A stretch of 64,000 nucleotides of DNA from NCBI RefSeq assembly GCF_032854445.1, contig NC_088297.1, positions 2,729,991 through 2,793,990 of the forward strand, given 5' to 3'. Source of the stretch: Liolophura sinensis. Taxonomy: Eukaryota; Mollusca; Polyplacophora; Chitonida; Chitonidae. Every line of letters starts with the position of its first letter. Positions within the stretch are counted from its first letter, which is position 1. A model generated the notes under the pieces. The model was not told the DNA's origin. It saw only the letters and a list, made by a program, of their open reading frames with translations, and did no database searches. This document shows positions 1 through 13,228 of this stretch, one piece after another. Position numbers and translations under genes: made by a program.

Positions 1-1698
1 GTACGGCCATTACTTACTGCCAACTCCTGTGTGAGCCTCACAGCTTTACACCACATCACCACTATCCCTTCTCACCCTCACCACTGTACGGTCAATACTG
101 GTTCTCTCCTCACAACTTTACACCACACCTCCAACCTCTCTCCTCACACTCACCACTGTACGACAAATACTTGATGTCAACTCTTGAGTGAGCCTCACAA
201 CTTTACACCACAACTCTATCAACTCTCCTCACACTCAGAAATTTTACGACCAAAACTGGCTGCCAAATCCAGGTGTAAGCCTCACATCTTTAGCCCACAC
301 CTCCTCTCTCTTCATACTCAACACAGTACGACCAATACTTGCTGCCAACTCCTGTGAGCCTCATAACTTTACACCACATCTCCACTCTCTATCCTCACAC
401 TTACCACTACTCGGCCAAAACTTGCTGTCAACTCTTCAGTGAGCCTCACAACTGTACACCACGTCTCCACTTTATCTCTTGACATTCACCACAGTACGGC
501 CAATACTTGCTCCCAATTTCTGTGTAAGCTTTACATCTTTACACCACACCTTAACTCTTTCCCCTCATAGTTACCACTACACAACTAATACATGCTCCCA
601 ACTCTTGTGTGAACCTTACAACTTTACAACACAACTCCACTCTCTCTCCCCACGCTCACCACTCTACGGCTATTACTTACCGCCAACTCCTGTTCAAGCC
701 TCACAGCCTTACACCTCACCTCAACTCCCTCTCCTCACACTTACCACCATACCACCTATACTGGCTGTCAACACCTGCGTGAACCTCACAATTTTAGACA
801 ACATCTCCACATTCTTCTCACGCTCACCAGTGCTCGAAAAATACTTGCTGTCAACTCTTCAGTGAGCCTCACAACTTTACACCTCATCTCCACTCTCTCT
901 TTTCACACTCAACACAGTACGGCCAATACTTGCTGCCAATTTCTGTGTAAGCTTCACTGCTTTACACCACACCTCCACTCTCTTACCTTCACAATTACTA
1001 CTTCATGGCGAATACTTGCTGCCAACTCTTGTGTAAGCCTCAAAGCCTATACCACATCCCCACTCTCTCTCCCACACTCACTACTTTACGGCCAAAACGT
1101 GCTGCCAACTCCTCTGTAAGCCTCACAACTTCAGACCTCACCTCCACTCTCTCTCCTCACGCTGACGAACGTACGGCCAATAGGGGCAGCCAACTCCTGT
1201 GTAAGCTTCACAACTTTACACCTCACCTCCACTCTCTCTCTTCACGGGTCACCACATTACGGCCAGTAATTGCAGCCAACTTCTGTGTAAGCTTTAAATC
1301 TTTACACCACTCCTCCACTCTATCCCCTCATTCTTACCACCACACGGCCAATACTTGCTGCCAACTGTTGTGTCAGCCTCACAACTTTACACGATATCTC
1401 CACTCTCTCTCCACAAACTCACCACTGTACGGCCAATTTTTACTGTCAACTCCTGTGTAAGCCTTACAACTTTACACCAAATCTCCACTCTCTGTCCTAA
1501 CGCTCACCACTGTACGGCCAATACTTACTGCAAATTTCTGTGCAAGCTACACAACTTTACACCACACATCCACCCTATTCCATCACAACTACCACTGCAC
1601 GGCGAATACTTTCCTGTGGGAGCCTCACAACTTCACACTACACCTCCACTTTCTCTCCTCACACTCCCCACCGTACGGCCAATATTTGCCGCCAACTC

Positions 1699-2110
1699 CT
1701 GTGTGAGCCTCACAATATTACACCACACCTCCACTCTATCTTCTCCCACTCACTACTTTACGGGTAAAACCTGCTGCCAACTCCTCTGTGAGCCTCACAC
1801 TTCAGACCTCACCTCCACTCTCTCTCCTCACACTCACCACCGTACAGCAAATATTCGCTGTCAACTCCTGTGTGAGCCTCACAATATTACACCACACCTC
1901 CACTCTATCTTCTCCCACTCACTACTTTACGGGTAAAACCTGCTGCCAACTCCTCTGTGAGCCTCACACTTCAGACCTCACCTCCACTCTCTCTCCTCAC
2001 ACTCACCACCGTACAGCAAATATTCGCTGTCAACTCCTGTGTGAGCCTCACAATATTACACCACACCTCCACTCTATCTTCTCCCACTCACTACTTTACG
2101 GATAAAACCT
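1699..2110. repeat. Local 169-bp higher-order duplication in the satellite
   Basis: The variant CACAATATTA recurs at 1711, 1880 and 2049, exactly 169 bp apart, and the two-monomer blocks between are almost identical. The same variant appears again near 2356. This is a recent amplification of a dimer inside the 85-bp array. Confidence 0.8.
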
Positions 2111-3354
2111 ACTGCCAACTCCTCTGTGAGCCTCACAACTTCAGACCTCACCTCCACTCTCTTTCCTCACTCTGACGAACGAGCCTCACACTTCAGACCT
2201 CACCTCCACTCTCTCTCCTTACACTCACTACCGTACGGCCAATATTTGCTGTCAACTCCTGTGTGAGCCTCACAACTTCACACTACACCCCCAATATCTC
2301 TCCTCACACTCATCTCCGTACGGCCAATATTTGCCGCCAACGCCTGTGTGAGCCTCACAATATTACACCACACCTCCACTCTATCTTCTCCCACTCACTA
2401 CTTTACGGATAAAACCTGCTGCCAACTCCTCTGTGAGCCTCACACTTCAGACCTCACCTCCACTATCTCTCCTCACACTCACCTCCGTACGGCCAGTATT
2501 TGCTGCCAAATCCTGTGTGAGCCCCACAACTTCACACCACACATCCATTTTCTCTCCTCACAATCACTGCTGTACGGCCAATAGTAGTTGTCAACTTCTG
2601 TGTAAGCTTTACATCTTTACACCACACCTCCACTCTATCTCCTCATTCTTACCGCTACACGACCAATACTTGCTGACAACTCTTGTGTGAGCCTAACAAC
2701 TTTACACCACATCTCCACTCTCTCCCAGCACATTCACCATTGCACCACCAATACTTGCTGTCAACTCCTGTGTTAGGTTCACACCTTTACACCACATCTC
2801 CACTCTCTATTCTCACACTCACCACTGTAGGGCCAATACTTACTGCCAACTTTTGTGCGCGTCTCACAGATTTACACCTTACCTCCACACTCTCCCCTCA
2901 CATTCACCATTGCACCGCCAATACTTGCTGTCAATTCTTCAGTGAGCCTAACAACTTTTAACATTATCTCCACTTTCTCTTCTTACACTCAACACGGCCA
3001 ACACTTGCTATCAACTCTTCAGTGAACCTCACAACCTTACATCTCATCTCCATTCTCTCACACTCACCACGGTACGGTCAATACTTGCAGCCAATTTCTG
3101 TGTAAGCTTCACAACTTTTTACCACACCTCCACTCTCCTCCATCACACCTACCACTACACTGCGAATGCTTGCTGCCAACTCTTATGTCAGCCTCACAAC
3201 TTTACACCACACCCCTACTCTCTCTTCTCACACTCACCACTGTACGGCCAAAACCTGCTGCCAACTCGCTTGTCAGCCTCACAACTTCAGACCTCACCTA
3301 CACTCTCTTTCCTCACACACACTACTGTACGGCCAACAGTGGCTGTCAACTCCT

Positions 3355-4640
3355 GTGCGAGCCTTAGATCTTTACACCACACCTCCACTTTCTCTCCTCA
3401 CGATGAGAGGTGTACGGCCAATAGTGGCTGCCTACTCCTGTGCAAGCCTTAGATATGTACACCACACCTCCATTTTCTCTCCTCCCGATCACCGGTGTAC
3501 GGCCAATAGTGGCTGCCTACTCCTGTGCGAGCCTTACATCTTTACACCACACCTCCATTTTCTCTCCTCCTGATCACCAGTGTACGGCCAATAGTGGCTG
3601 CCTACTCCTGAGCGAGCCTTAGATCTGTACACCTCACTTCCACTTTCTCTCCTCCCGATCACCGGTGTACGGCCAATAGTGGCTGCCTACTCCTGTGCGA
3701 GCCTTAGATCTGTACACCACACCTCCATTTTCTCTCCTCCCGATCACCGGTGTACGGCCAATAGTGGCTGCCTACTCCTGTGCGAGCCTTAGACCTGTAC
3801 ACCACACCTCCACTTTCTCTCCTCCCGATCACCGGTGTACAGCCAATAGTGGTTGCCTACTCCTGTGCGAGCCTTAGATCTGTAAACCACACCTCCACTG
3901 TCTCTCCTCCCGATCATCGATGTACGGCCAATAGTGGCTGCCTACTCCTGTGTGAGCCTTAGATCTTTACACAACACCGCCACTTTCTCTCCTCCTGATC
4001 ACCAGTGTACGGCCAATAGTGGTTGCCTACTCCTGTGCGAGCCTTAAATCTGTACACCACACCTCCACTTTCTCTTCTCCCGATCACCAGTGTATGGCCA
4101 ATAGTGGCTGCCTACTCCTGTGCGAGATTTAGATCTGTACACCACACCTCCATTTTCTCTCCTCCCGATCACCAGTGTTCGGCCAATAGTGGCTGCCTAC
4201 TCCTGTGCGAGCCTTAGATCTGTACACCACACCTCCACCTTCTCTCCTCCCGATCACCAGTGTTCGGCCAATAGTGGCTGCCTACACCTGTGCGAGCCTT
4301 AGATCTTTACACCACACCTCCACTTTCTCTCCTCCCGATCACCAGTGTACGGCCAATAGTGGCTGCCTACTCCTGTGCGAGCCTTAGATCTTTACACCAC
4401 ACCTCCACTTTCTCTCCTCACGATCACCGGTGTACGGCCAATAGTGGCCGCCTACTCCTGTGCGAGCCTTAGATCTGTACACCACACCTCCACTTTCTCT
4501 CCTCCCGATCACCAGTGTACGGCCAATAGTGGCTGCCTACTCCTGTGCGAGCCTTAGATCTGTACACCACACCTCCACTTTCTCTCCTCCCGATCACCAG
4601 TGTACGGCCAATAATGGCTGCCTACTCCTGTGCGAGATTC
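3355..4640. repeat. Homogenised satellite subfamily block
   Basis: About 15 consecutive 85-bp units share diagnostic changes not seen elsewhere in the array: GCGAGCCTTAGATCT in place of GTGAGCCTCACAACT, CCTCCCGATCACC in place of CCTCACACTCACC, and AATAGTGGCTGCCTACTCC in place of AATACTTGCTGCCAACTCC. Neighbouring units within the block differ by only a few bases. It is a younger expansion nested in older, more diverged units. Confidence 0.85.
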
Positions 4641-6965
4641 ACAAATTTACACTTCACCTCCACTCTCTCTCTTCACAGTCACCACAGTACGGCCAAAAAA
4701 TGCTGCAAACTTTTGTAAAAGATTTACATAATTACACCACACCTCCACTCTGTCCCCTCACACCTGAAAGCCTCCACTCTCTCTCCTCACACTCACCACT
4801 GTACGGCCAATGCACGCTGCCAACTGCTGTGTAAGCCTCGCAACTTTACACCACACCTCCAGTCTATCTTCTCACACTAACCACTGTACGGCCAATGCAC
4901 TCTGCCAACTCCTGTGTGAGCCTCGCAACTTTACACCACACCTCCAGTCTATCTTCTCACACTAACCACTGTACGGCCAATGCACTCTGCCAACTCCTAT
5001 GTAAGCCTCACAACTTTACACCACACCTCCAGTCTATCTCCTCACACTCACCCTTGAAGGGCCAATACTTACTGCCAACTCTTGTGTGAGCCTCACAACT
5101 TTGCACCACATCTCCACTCTCTCTTCACACTAACCACTGTACAGTCTATACTTCCTGTCAACTCCTGTGTGAGCCTAACTGCTTTACACCACATCTTTAC
5201 TCTTTCTCCTCACACTCACCACAGTACGGCCAATGCTTCCTGCTAACTCTTGTGTGAGCCTCACTTTTCACCACATCTGCACTCTATCTCCTCACAATCA
5301 GCACTGTACGGCCAATGCATGCTGCCAACTCTTATGTGAGCCTCACAACTTTACACTACACCTTCATTCTCTCTCCTCACTCTCACCAGTGTACGGCCAA
5401 TGCTTGCTGTCAGTCCTGTGTGAGGTTCACAACTTTTCAGCTCACCTCCACTCTCTTTTCTTACATTCACCACTCTACGGCCGTAAACTTTTTCGTAAGC
5501 CTCACACCACACCTCTACTTTCTTTTCTTACACTCACCACAGTACGGCCACTACGCGGTGCCAACTTCTGTGTAAGCTGCACAAATTTACACCACACCTC
5601 CACTCTCTCTCCTCACACTCACCACAGTACACGAATACTTGGTGCCAACTGCTGAGTGAGGTTTACAAATTTACACCACACCTCCACACTCTCTTCTCAC
5701 ACTCACCACCGTACGGCGAATACTTGTTGCCAAATGCTGTGCGAGGTTTATAAATTTACACCACACCTCCACACTCTCTTCTCACACTCACCACCGTACG
5801 GCGAATACTTGGTGCCAACTGCTGTGTGAGGTTTACAAATTTACACCACACCTACACCCTCTCTTCTCATACTCACCACTGTACGGCCAATACCTGCTGG
5901 CAACCCCTGTGTGAGCCTCACAACTTTACACTACATCCCCACTATCTCTTCACACTCACCACTGTGCGGCCAATACTTGCTACCAACTGTTGTGTGAGGT
6001 TCACAAGTTTAGACTACACCTCCACTCTCACCTGACACTCACCATTGTACGGTCAGTTCTTGCTGTCTACTCCTGTGTGAGGTTCACACCGTTACACCAC
6101 ACTTCCACTCTCTCTTCTCACAATTACCACTACTGGGCCAATACTTCCAGCCAACTCCTGTGTGAGGCTCACAACTTTACACCACACCTCCACTCTCTCT
6201 TCTCACACTGACCACTACTCGGCCAATACGTCCTGCCAACTCCTGTGTGAGGCTTACAACTTTACACCACACCGCCACCTTCTCTCCTCACACATTCTAC
6301 TACTCGGCCAATACTGGCTGCCAACTCCTGTGTGAAGCTCACAACTTTACACCACACATCCATTCTCTCTCCTCACACTTACCACTACTCGGCCAATACT
6401 TCCTGCCAACTCCTGTGTGAGGCTCACACCTTTACACCACACCTCCTCTCTCTCTCCTCACACTTACCACTGTTCGGCCAGTACTTGCTGTCAACTCCTG
6501 TGTAAGGCTCAAAACTTTACACCACACTTCCATTCTCTCTCCTCACACTTACCACTGTTCGGCCAATACTTGCTGCCAACTCCTGTGTGAGTTTTGCCAC
6601 TTTACACCACACCTCCTCTCTCTCTCCTCACACTTACCACTGTTCGGCCAATACTTGCTGTCAACTCCTGTGTGAGGCTCAAAACTTTACACCACACTTC
6701 CACTCTCTCTCCTCACACTTACCACTACTCGGCCAATACTAGCTGCCAACTCCTGTGTGAGGTTCACACCTTTACACCACACTTCCACTCTCTCTCCTCA
6801 CACTTACCACTGTTCGGCCAGTACTTGCTGTCAACTCCTGTGTGAGGCTCAAAACTTTACACCACACTTCCACTCTCTCTCCTCACACTTACCACTACTC
6901 GGCCAATACTTGCTGCCAACTCCTGTGTGAGTTTTGCCACTTTACACCACACCTCCACTCGTTCC

Positions 6966-7317
6966 TCAATGGGCTGGTCGAGCAGAGCGTCTGCTAAAAT
7001 AGACTGAAATGTAAAAGAGTTCATTGTTTGGCAGTGTGAATGAACAAGTGCTGTTTGAATGACTTATCCATTGTGTGTTAAGCTTTATCCTTGCCTAGTT
7101 ACTTGATCAATTGAAAGATTTATTGGTCGCTCAGCTGATTACCTGTGTGTCTTTTGGGGGGGTTCAATTTTCGGAATACCGTAATGATTAAGCATTTGAT
7201 AAGCGAAATAAATGGTTTGATTTTTATGTGTATGTATTTGATATTTCTAAAGTGAAGTAGGGTGAATCTGCATGAAATTAATTTTATGAAAGGGATCGAG
7301 AGATTGATAATTTTGCG
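6966..7317. other. Non-repetitive spacer
   Basis: AT-rich sequence between the satellite edge and the first SINE. I see no coding potential, RNA gene or repeat structure. Confidence 0.5.
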
Positions 7318-7581
7318 TATTTATTTAATGATTTGATTGGTGCTATATGCCGTACTCAAGAATATTTCACTTATACGACGGCGGCCACCGTTATGGTGGG
7401 AGAAAACCCGACAGAACCCGGGGGAATCCCAATCCCAGAAGCCGGTTGCTGTCAGACCATCCCACGTACAACCTGAGAGGAAACCAGATTGAATTGGACT
7501 TGAACTCAAGGCGCATGCATTGATGCGAAGCTCACGAGGTGTGATGCGGCGCTAGCATGTTTAATCAATCGGAGGTCCCCT
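7318..7581 (-). mobile_element. SINE family A, near full length
   Basis: Reverse-oriented tRNA-derived SINE. The TTTATTTAATGATTTGATTG tail is at the left, then the conserved body (CGGCGGCCACCGTTATGGTG) and the tRNA-like head at the right with a B-box-like GAGTTCAAGTCC on the minus strand. Moderately diverged. Confidence 0.85.
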
Positions 7582-7885
7582 TGTGACCAGCTACACAATG
7601 TATGCATTTTCAAATTAACAAGAATTTATTAAAATTACATGATATGCATCTTGGCATTTCCTATTACGTGTACTTATGCCTACAGGCGTCTTATCGAGTC
7701 ATATATATAGAAACAGAAACGCTCAAATGCAAAGCAACCAAGAAGAAGACAATTGCAATCTGTCTTTTTGGTTCGAAATCAAGCAGTATAAGTGGCATGC
7801 TGTGCATTTAAAAGCACACACGTAGCTCACGCGTCCTTTTTAACATAAACCTTATATATCCCTACAAAACATGTTCATTTCATCT

Positions 7886-8023
7886 CCCGTCGTACGTGGG
7901 AAGGCCCGGCATCAACCGGTGCGTAGTGGTGGGTTTGGTGGTACAGCCCGGTTTCATTCCACCATAATGCTCCCAATACTCTTGGGTACGGCGTAAAACA
8001 CCAATCAAATAAATAAATAAATA
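7886..8023 (+). mobile_element. SINE family A, 5'-truncated
   Basis: Only the 3' half is present, from the CGTACGTGGGAAGG region to GGCGTAAAACACCAATCA and an AAAT tail. The tRNA-like head is missing, as in an incomplete reverse-transcription product. Confidence 0.85.
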
Positions 8024-8199
8024 GCCTCAGAAGAAGTGGAGATAACTATGAAGTACATGGATTTACATATACACTGCACCATCCACAATCAAATTAAGAA
8101 AAGTTAGAATAAGTACAAGATGGTTATTGTAGAAAGTACAGAATCATATTAGGTGCTCAGACCATGTTTGTTGAGAATCACCTGAAGGTATTAACTCAC

Positions 8200-8430
8200 C
8201 GCGTCGGCGGCGTTCAGCCTGAGGTCTCCCTTGTTAATCTGAGTATCCTGCACTTTCAGGACGATGCCACCGGGACAAGTCGCGCTGAAGTCATACGTCT
8301 TTCTCATTATTCTTTGCATCGTTTCTCTTTTAGCACGAGAATGGGGGGTCTCTTCTTCCATGAGGGGTATACCAGTGACCGTCACAGAAAAGTTGCCCAT
8401 GAAGAGGAAAAAAGCTAGCAAACGTAACAT
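8200..8430 (-). CDS. First coding exon of a third astacin-cluster paralogue
   Basis: A 77-codon exon starting with ATG at 8430 and ending at a GTGAGT donor just below 8200, in phase 0. It begins with a clear signal peptide (MLRLLAFFLFMGNFSVTVTG), has a dibasic SRAKRE site near residue 32 that suits furin-type cleavage, then TYDFSATCPGGIVLK. That last part aligns with [15 protein letters not shown] in exon 1 of the astacin gene at 52478-52748, and both exons end in phase 0 after D-A. It is therefore read as exon 1 of a tandem paralogue running left into the satellite region, which would sit in intron 1. No further exon of this gene was found between here and base 1, so it could also be an orphan exon left by a partial duplication. 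The reading frame is intact, unlike the copy at 52.5 kb. Confidence 0.65.
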
Positions 8431-10270
8431 GTTTGTAATATATGCTTTTCAAACGTCTATGAGTCTCCTTACTAAGCAAAACTTGCAGCAATACTGTAAT
8501 TGCTACAAAACGTCACGTACAATCTCAAAACTGACGAAAATGAAGTGTTCCGTCTCGGGCAACTCCTCGTCTTGGAAAACAAGACAAGAAAACAGCAGAA
8601 AACACTTACAACAGTCTGGCCAGCACCTATCTCTGGGCATATATCCGTCATACGAACGCCTTATATGATTTACCAATAGTTTTTATTTTTATATTTTGCT
8701 TGTTCATTACATTTTCACCTTAAATCTGTGGTCACGCATGGCTACCCTAGCCTGACTGCATGCAGAGTGTTTTTTTTTTCTTGTTTTATTTCTTTTTGTA
8801 AAATTACTAGCATTGCACTACTCATTTAATAATCATCGACATCAGACATAATGTAGACAATTACCGTATTCATTTTGCGAAAATTCGTTTAATACGTGTA
8901 AGGTAATCATGAAATATTATCATGAAATGACAACAGGACAGTATAACATATAGATTTCTCATTACCGCTTTGTGCGTTCAATATTTCTGTCCTACATTTT
9001 CTCTGCATTTACTGAGTGACAAGTGTTGAAATTAAAACAATCCAGTATTACATTACCTTTATCTGGTGTTATTACATTAATGTCTCATTTACACGCAAAT
9101 AAAGGTATTTATGCATGATTGATTGATTGACTGACCGACTGATTAGGTCCCATGTGTTATACGTATTTTCATGGCATGCATAATTGTCATGAATACGATA
9201 AATAGAAAGCAAACGCTTTGTTTTTACTAGGAAGGTAAAAACAAATATCGAACGAACTTTAAAACCACTATAAAAATACTTTGTACGCTATGTCCCATTA
9301 TGTTTAAAGATATGTTTTGAATATTTAACTACAGCAAACAGAGGCTCAAGAGATGAAAGGTTCACCAGGCCAACACAGAGATTCTACAGGTCATTTGTTT
9401 TCTTATCGCAAGCTTGCACAGAAAATTACTTGGGGCCTTTTCTTTACATCGAGTGAACACAGCACTAGGGTCGTATATTTATATGTTTAGTATAGCTTGT
9501 TTATACACGAAACACAACCCGGCAAACGGTGAATTGTTTCTGAGAAAAGATGATATAATAAGTGTGAGTGTGAACCAACGCTGAATAGAAAGGCAACATT
9601 TGTAATGCAATGCGAGACTCCAGGACGAGCGACACAGGCGGTCCAAATGACAGTAGAAAGCATCGTTTTCTTCTGTGACGTTATAAGGTGTATGCACTTC
9701 ATATATGTTTTATAAGCATATGTGTCACAATTGTGACAAAGTAAACGAAAGAATATAAGAGTTCACAGCTTTGAACCGCCTTGATACAGGCGGGAGTTTT
9801 ACAAGTTCCCCATCAAGGTAAATTCTTCTAAACCATGGTCATCACTGTGACCCTCGTATACCTGGTAACGTGTATATCGTCAAGTCACAGGTCAGGTACA
9901 TCCACACGTATACACGACAAACTAGTGTAGATGTACATTTACGTGTAATCATGTAAAGAGGGAGTTCATCCTGAGTGCAAATCATTACTCATCTGGGTTG
10001 AAATTCAATTTAAAAAATATAGTGTAAATCAAAAAAAAAATGTAGGAGCGCCATAATGCATTTTGAATCTGTCTCCGTTGCAACAATATTGACCTGTCTT
10101 GTTTTTTGTTTGTTTTTTTTTTATTTTATGCAATTTGCCATTAGTCGTACCTAGATCTTTATTATATATAACGAGATTATGAATGAATATTTAAAACTAA
10201 GATTTGGTTAAGGCTGACACCATGTAAACTATAACCGATTTAGCCGACATCAGTGAAAACTGGAACACAC
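8431..10270. other. Intergenic region, nothing recognised
   Basis: AT-rich sequence upstream of the orphan exon, with short open frames only. A TATA-like CATATAAGG lies on the minus strand near 8660, about 230 bp upstream of the ATG at 8430, but this is weak evidence for a promoter. Confidence 0.4.
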
Positions 10271-10283
10271 GGGATGAAAAGGA

Positions 10284-10557
10284 TTTTTTTTTTTTTTTTT
10301 TTTTTGATTGGTGTTTTACACCGTACTCGAGAATATTTCACTTATACGACGGCGGCCAACATTATGGTGGGTGGAAACCGGGCAGAGCTCGGGGGGAAAC
10401 CCACGACCATCCGCAGGTTGCTCACAGACCTTCTCACTTACGGCCGGAGAGGAAGCCAGCATGAGCTGGACTTGAACTCACAGCGACCGCATTGGTGAGA
10501 GACTCCTGGGTCATTACGCTGCGCTAGCGCGCTAACCGACTGAGCCACGGAGGCCCC
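10284..10557 (-). mobile_element. SINE family A, full length, with target-site duplication
   Basis: Complete reverse-oriented copy with a pure T run (tail) at the left and a head ending GGGCCTCCGTGGCTCAGTCGG on the minus strand. The A-box (TGGCTCAGTCGG) and B-box (GAGTTCAAGTCC) are visible. It is flanked by GATGAAAAGGA at 10273 and AATGAAAAGGA at 10561, a near-perfect short direct repeat that marks retroposition. Confidence 0.9.
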
Positions 10558-11555
10558 TGGAATGAAAAGGAGGCTGGTCATTGCGTAGTGCAAAAGCAGG
10601 TTTATAAGGTAGTAGCCGTGCGAATATTGGTCAACTCATCTATAAACGATGCACTGACATGCTGAGTCACACTGACTGGTGGTGTTAAACGGTAGGTCCA
10701 ACAGATCTGTGACTATCGGCTGCAAATAATGTTTTAAACGACACCATTGTTAGCTTTTTAGGATCTACATTGCGAAGATGAATGCCCTGAAATGTAGTGG
10801 TGACGTAAATTTGCCTCTGGCTCCGGCGAGAGTAATGCTGAATATAATTTTGGTACATCGTAGAAGTGGAGTGGTTTGTGTTCGGCAATGTTTGTCTCCC
10901 GAATTTAACAACTCGGTCACGTTACCCGCAACAAACATTTTTTTAAGTCATGGCCTGACCGAATAACTGGAAGTGCGATCATTTTGAAGATCATGCAGAC
11001 AATGCAAAGCGCGAACAGACAACACGAAAATTTTATTGCAACAAAAAAAAATAAAATAAAATAAATAAATAATTTGACCGATATGTTATGAATTAAGTAC
11101 TTCACAATAAGGAGGCGAGTTTACACACCCAGACAGATGAAAATTGTACAGAGTTGCTAAAATACAATCTCGGCAGTTCAATCTGTAACGGCAATTCCAT
11201 GTACTTCTGTAAATCAGTGACAATTTTCACCACCAATTTTCGCTTCCAGAATCAAATAAAATAATGCATTCACGGGTGAAATAACTGGAAACAAGCAAGA
11301 AAACCATCCGCGTTCATGCAATGTCTTCCCTGCATACTCGCTCTCTGTTGTACATAGACGGTCGCACAATTAAAGCACGAGTGGCCTAGGGCACGGCCTA
11401 AAATACGTCCTATCGGTACAGATGTGTACCCATGCATGTAGATACGTTGTACTGTCAATTCTAGGTACGCACGTGCTGTATAAGGGATGGCCATATCGGT
11501 TAGCACACTAAAAATCGGTTTAGTGCTTATTAATGTTGTGTCACATTCCACATAA
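10558..11555. other. Intergenic region, nothing recognised
   Basis: Short unsupported open frames on both strands and a small A-rich run near 11041. No gene, RNA gene or structured repeat was seen. Confidence 0.4.
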
Positions 11556-11557
11556 TG

Positions 11558-11725
11558 TATTTATTTATTTTATTTGATTGATGTTTTACGCCGTACTCAA
11601 GATTATTTCACTTATACGACGGCGGCCAGCATTATGGTAGGAGGAAACCGGGCAGAGCCCGGGAAAAACCCACAACCATCCACAGGTTGCTGTCTGACCT
11701 TCCCACATACGGCCGGAGAGGAACA
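11558..11725 (-). mobile_element. SINE family A, 5'-truncated
   Basis: The tail and body are present from TTTGATTGATGTTTTACGCC to CGGCCGGAGAGGAA. The tRNA-like head is absent. Confidence 0.85.
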
Positions 11726-11813
11726 TAATGTAAGTAATTCTAATACAATATGAATGACGAATATTTTTGCAGTATTATTAAGAATAATCTGATGCAATAT
11801 AAAGGAATATAAC

Positions 11814-11922
11814 CTATAATCACTGGAACAACAATCTATAATCACTGGAACAACAATCTATAATCACTGGAACAACAATCTATAATCACTGGAACAACAA
11901 TCTATAATCACTGGAACAACAG
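11814..11922. repeat. 22-bp minisatellite, about 5 copies
   Basis: Perfect or near-perfect tandem units of TATAATCACTGGAACAACAA plus TC. Confidence 0.95.
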
Positions 11923-12474
11923 GCTCCCTACCTGTTATATTGAATCTGAAACTTTTTTAACAAGACGTGAAGCTGCTTGAATAGCGTATACATTTGATAA
12001 TCAAGTCAATGGATTCTTTATTTGTCAAGACTGGTTTAGTATTTCCCATTATACCGACAAATTAAAAAAAAAATTACTTATTATGTCGGCTCGTTATTAT
12101 AGCGTAGAGTTCAGATATGTGAACGTGTGTGTCTGTGGTGTACTTATGGGCGACGACAGCGCTGGCAGTATAATGATGTGCAGTTTTGACGCATAAACAA
12201 AAAAGCAAGTATAGCATAACGAATTCAGAATTAAGTCACTGTCAAGAAGTGATAAGTAATGAGGTGTGATTAGACATATGTCAAACTGAATCCGACCTTT
12301 AACCCTGATAGGCATACATACATCATCTACAGGCTGTGTAACCCCTAACGTAAGCACGATATGGTTATTACGGACGCTGGTAAACTTTTTTTTTTAATGA
12401 AGAATATTTTATTGAGTGATGTCGGCACTCACTGACCCATTGTAAACCGTTTTAACTATCTCAATGTAGACAAC

Positions 12475-12605
12475 CATCTATAGCATTATAACCGACAAGG
12501 TCGCGAGTTCGAGCCCAGATCTCGTTAATATGAACCTGACAGCCGTCACATAAGTAAAAATTCGTGAGCAAGGCGTTTAACGCCTATAAGTCAATCAGTC
12601 AATCT
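12475..12605 (+). repeat. Possible degenerate tRNA-derived SINE of another family
   Basis: It contains a B-box-like GCGAGTTCGAGCCCAGATCT followed by a body ending GCAAGGCGTTTAACGCC and a TCAATCAGTCAATC tail. It resembles a SINE but not family A. Boundaries are uncertain, and nothing is recognised in the flanks from 11923 to 12769. Confidence 0.4.
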
Positions 12606-12769
12606 CTTGAAAACGTGCACAGCAGATGTGATAGCATTCCTCCTGTACGTAATAGCATCACAACTCACGGGTACAAAATGAAATGAACAAACAAACAAAA
12701 CACTGGACTAAATTATCAACAGATCTATACGATAAACAGATGTAGCCGGGCGTAATATTAGCAGAACGA

Positions 12770-12953
12770 CTCATACATGCTATATTTCCTTCGATCGTAT
12801 GTAGGAAGACCTGGCAGCAACCTGCATATGGTCGTGAGTGTATGCCCCGGGGTTCTACCCGGTTTCCATTCCCCATAGCCCTGACCGCCGTTGTACATTG
12901 TGAAATAGATTTGAGCACGGCGTAAAACACCAATCAAACAAATAACTAAATAA
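12770..12953 (+). mobile_element. SINE family A, 5'-truncated
   Basis: Body from CGATCGTATGTAGGAAGACC to GGCGTAAAACACCAATCA with an AAACAAATAA tail. Diverged. Confidence 0.8.
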
Positions 12954-13228
12954 TACGTGTTAAGCGTAAAGCACAACAATGGGGATATTTACTTCTGTGC
13001 ATCGATCAAGTCGTACAATCGTAAACAGTTATTTATCAGCCTATTCCATTTGAGCATTATTTGAGTTTAAGGCGCTTGTTTTCCAATAGCTTGGGCTCTT
13101 GAGGCGTGGGTTCAATACCGGACTTGGGCAGAGAATATATGTATTCCATGCTCGCAATATTTGTGAGGTCCTGGTGATGATCGTCACTCATGTGACCACA
13201 TAAGCAGTCTAACGTTCGTTAAAGACCT

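Larger units (their letters stand above)
1..6965. repeat. 85-bp satellite array, truncated by window edge
   Basis: Head-to-tail tandem array with a unit of about 85 bp (some units 84), roughly 80 copies, all in one orientation. Each unit has a CTCACAACTTTACACCACAC segment, a pyrimidine stretch (CTCTCTCCTCACACTCACC), then GTACGGCCAATACTTGCTGC and CAACTCCTGTGTGAGC. The array starts before base 1 and stops abruptly near 6965. Because 85 is not a multiple of 3 and the unit has few stops, it produces many 60-190 residue open frames on the plus strand; these are by-products and not genes. No boxes, inverted repeats or RNA-gene features were seen. Confidence 0.95.

Noticed and set aside
188-6845. 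Many 60-190 codon plus-strand frames rich in His, Thr, Leu and Ser
   Set aside because: They are translations of the 85-bp satellite, overlap in all frames, and have no start, splice or domain evidence.
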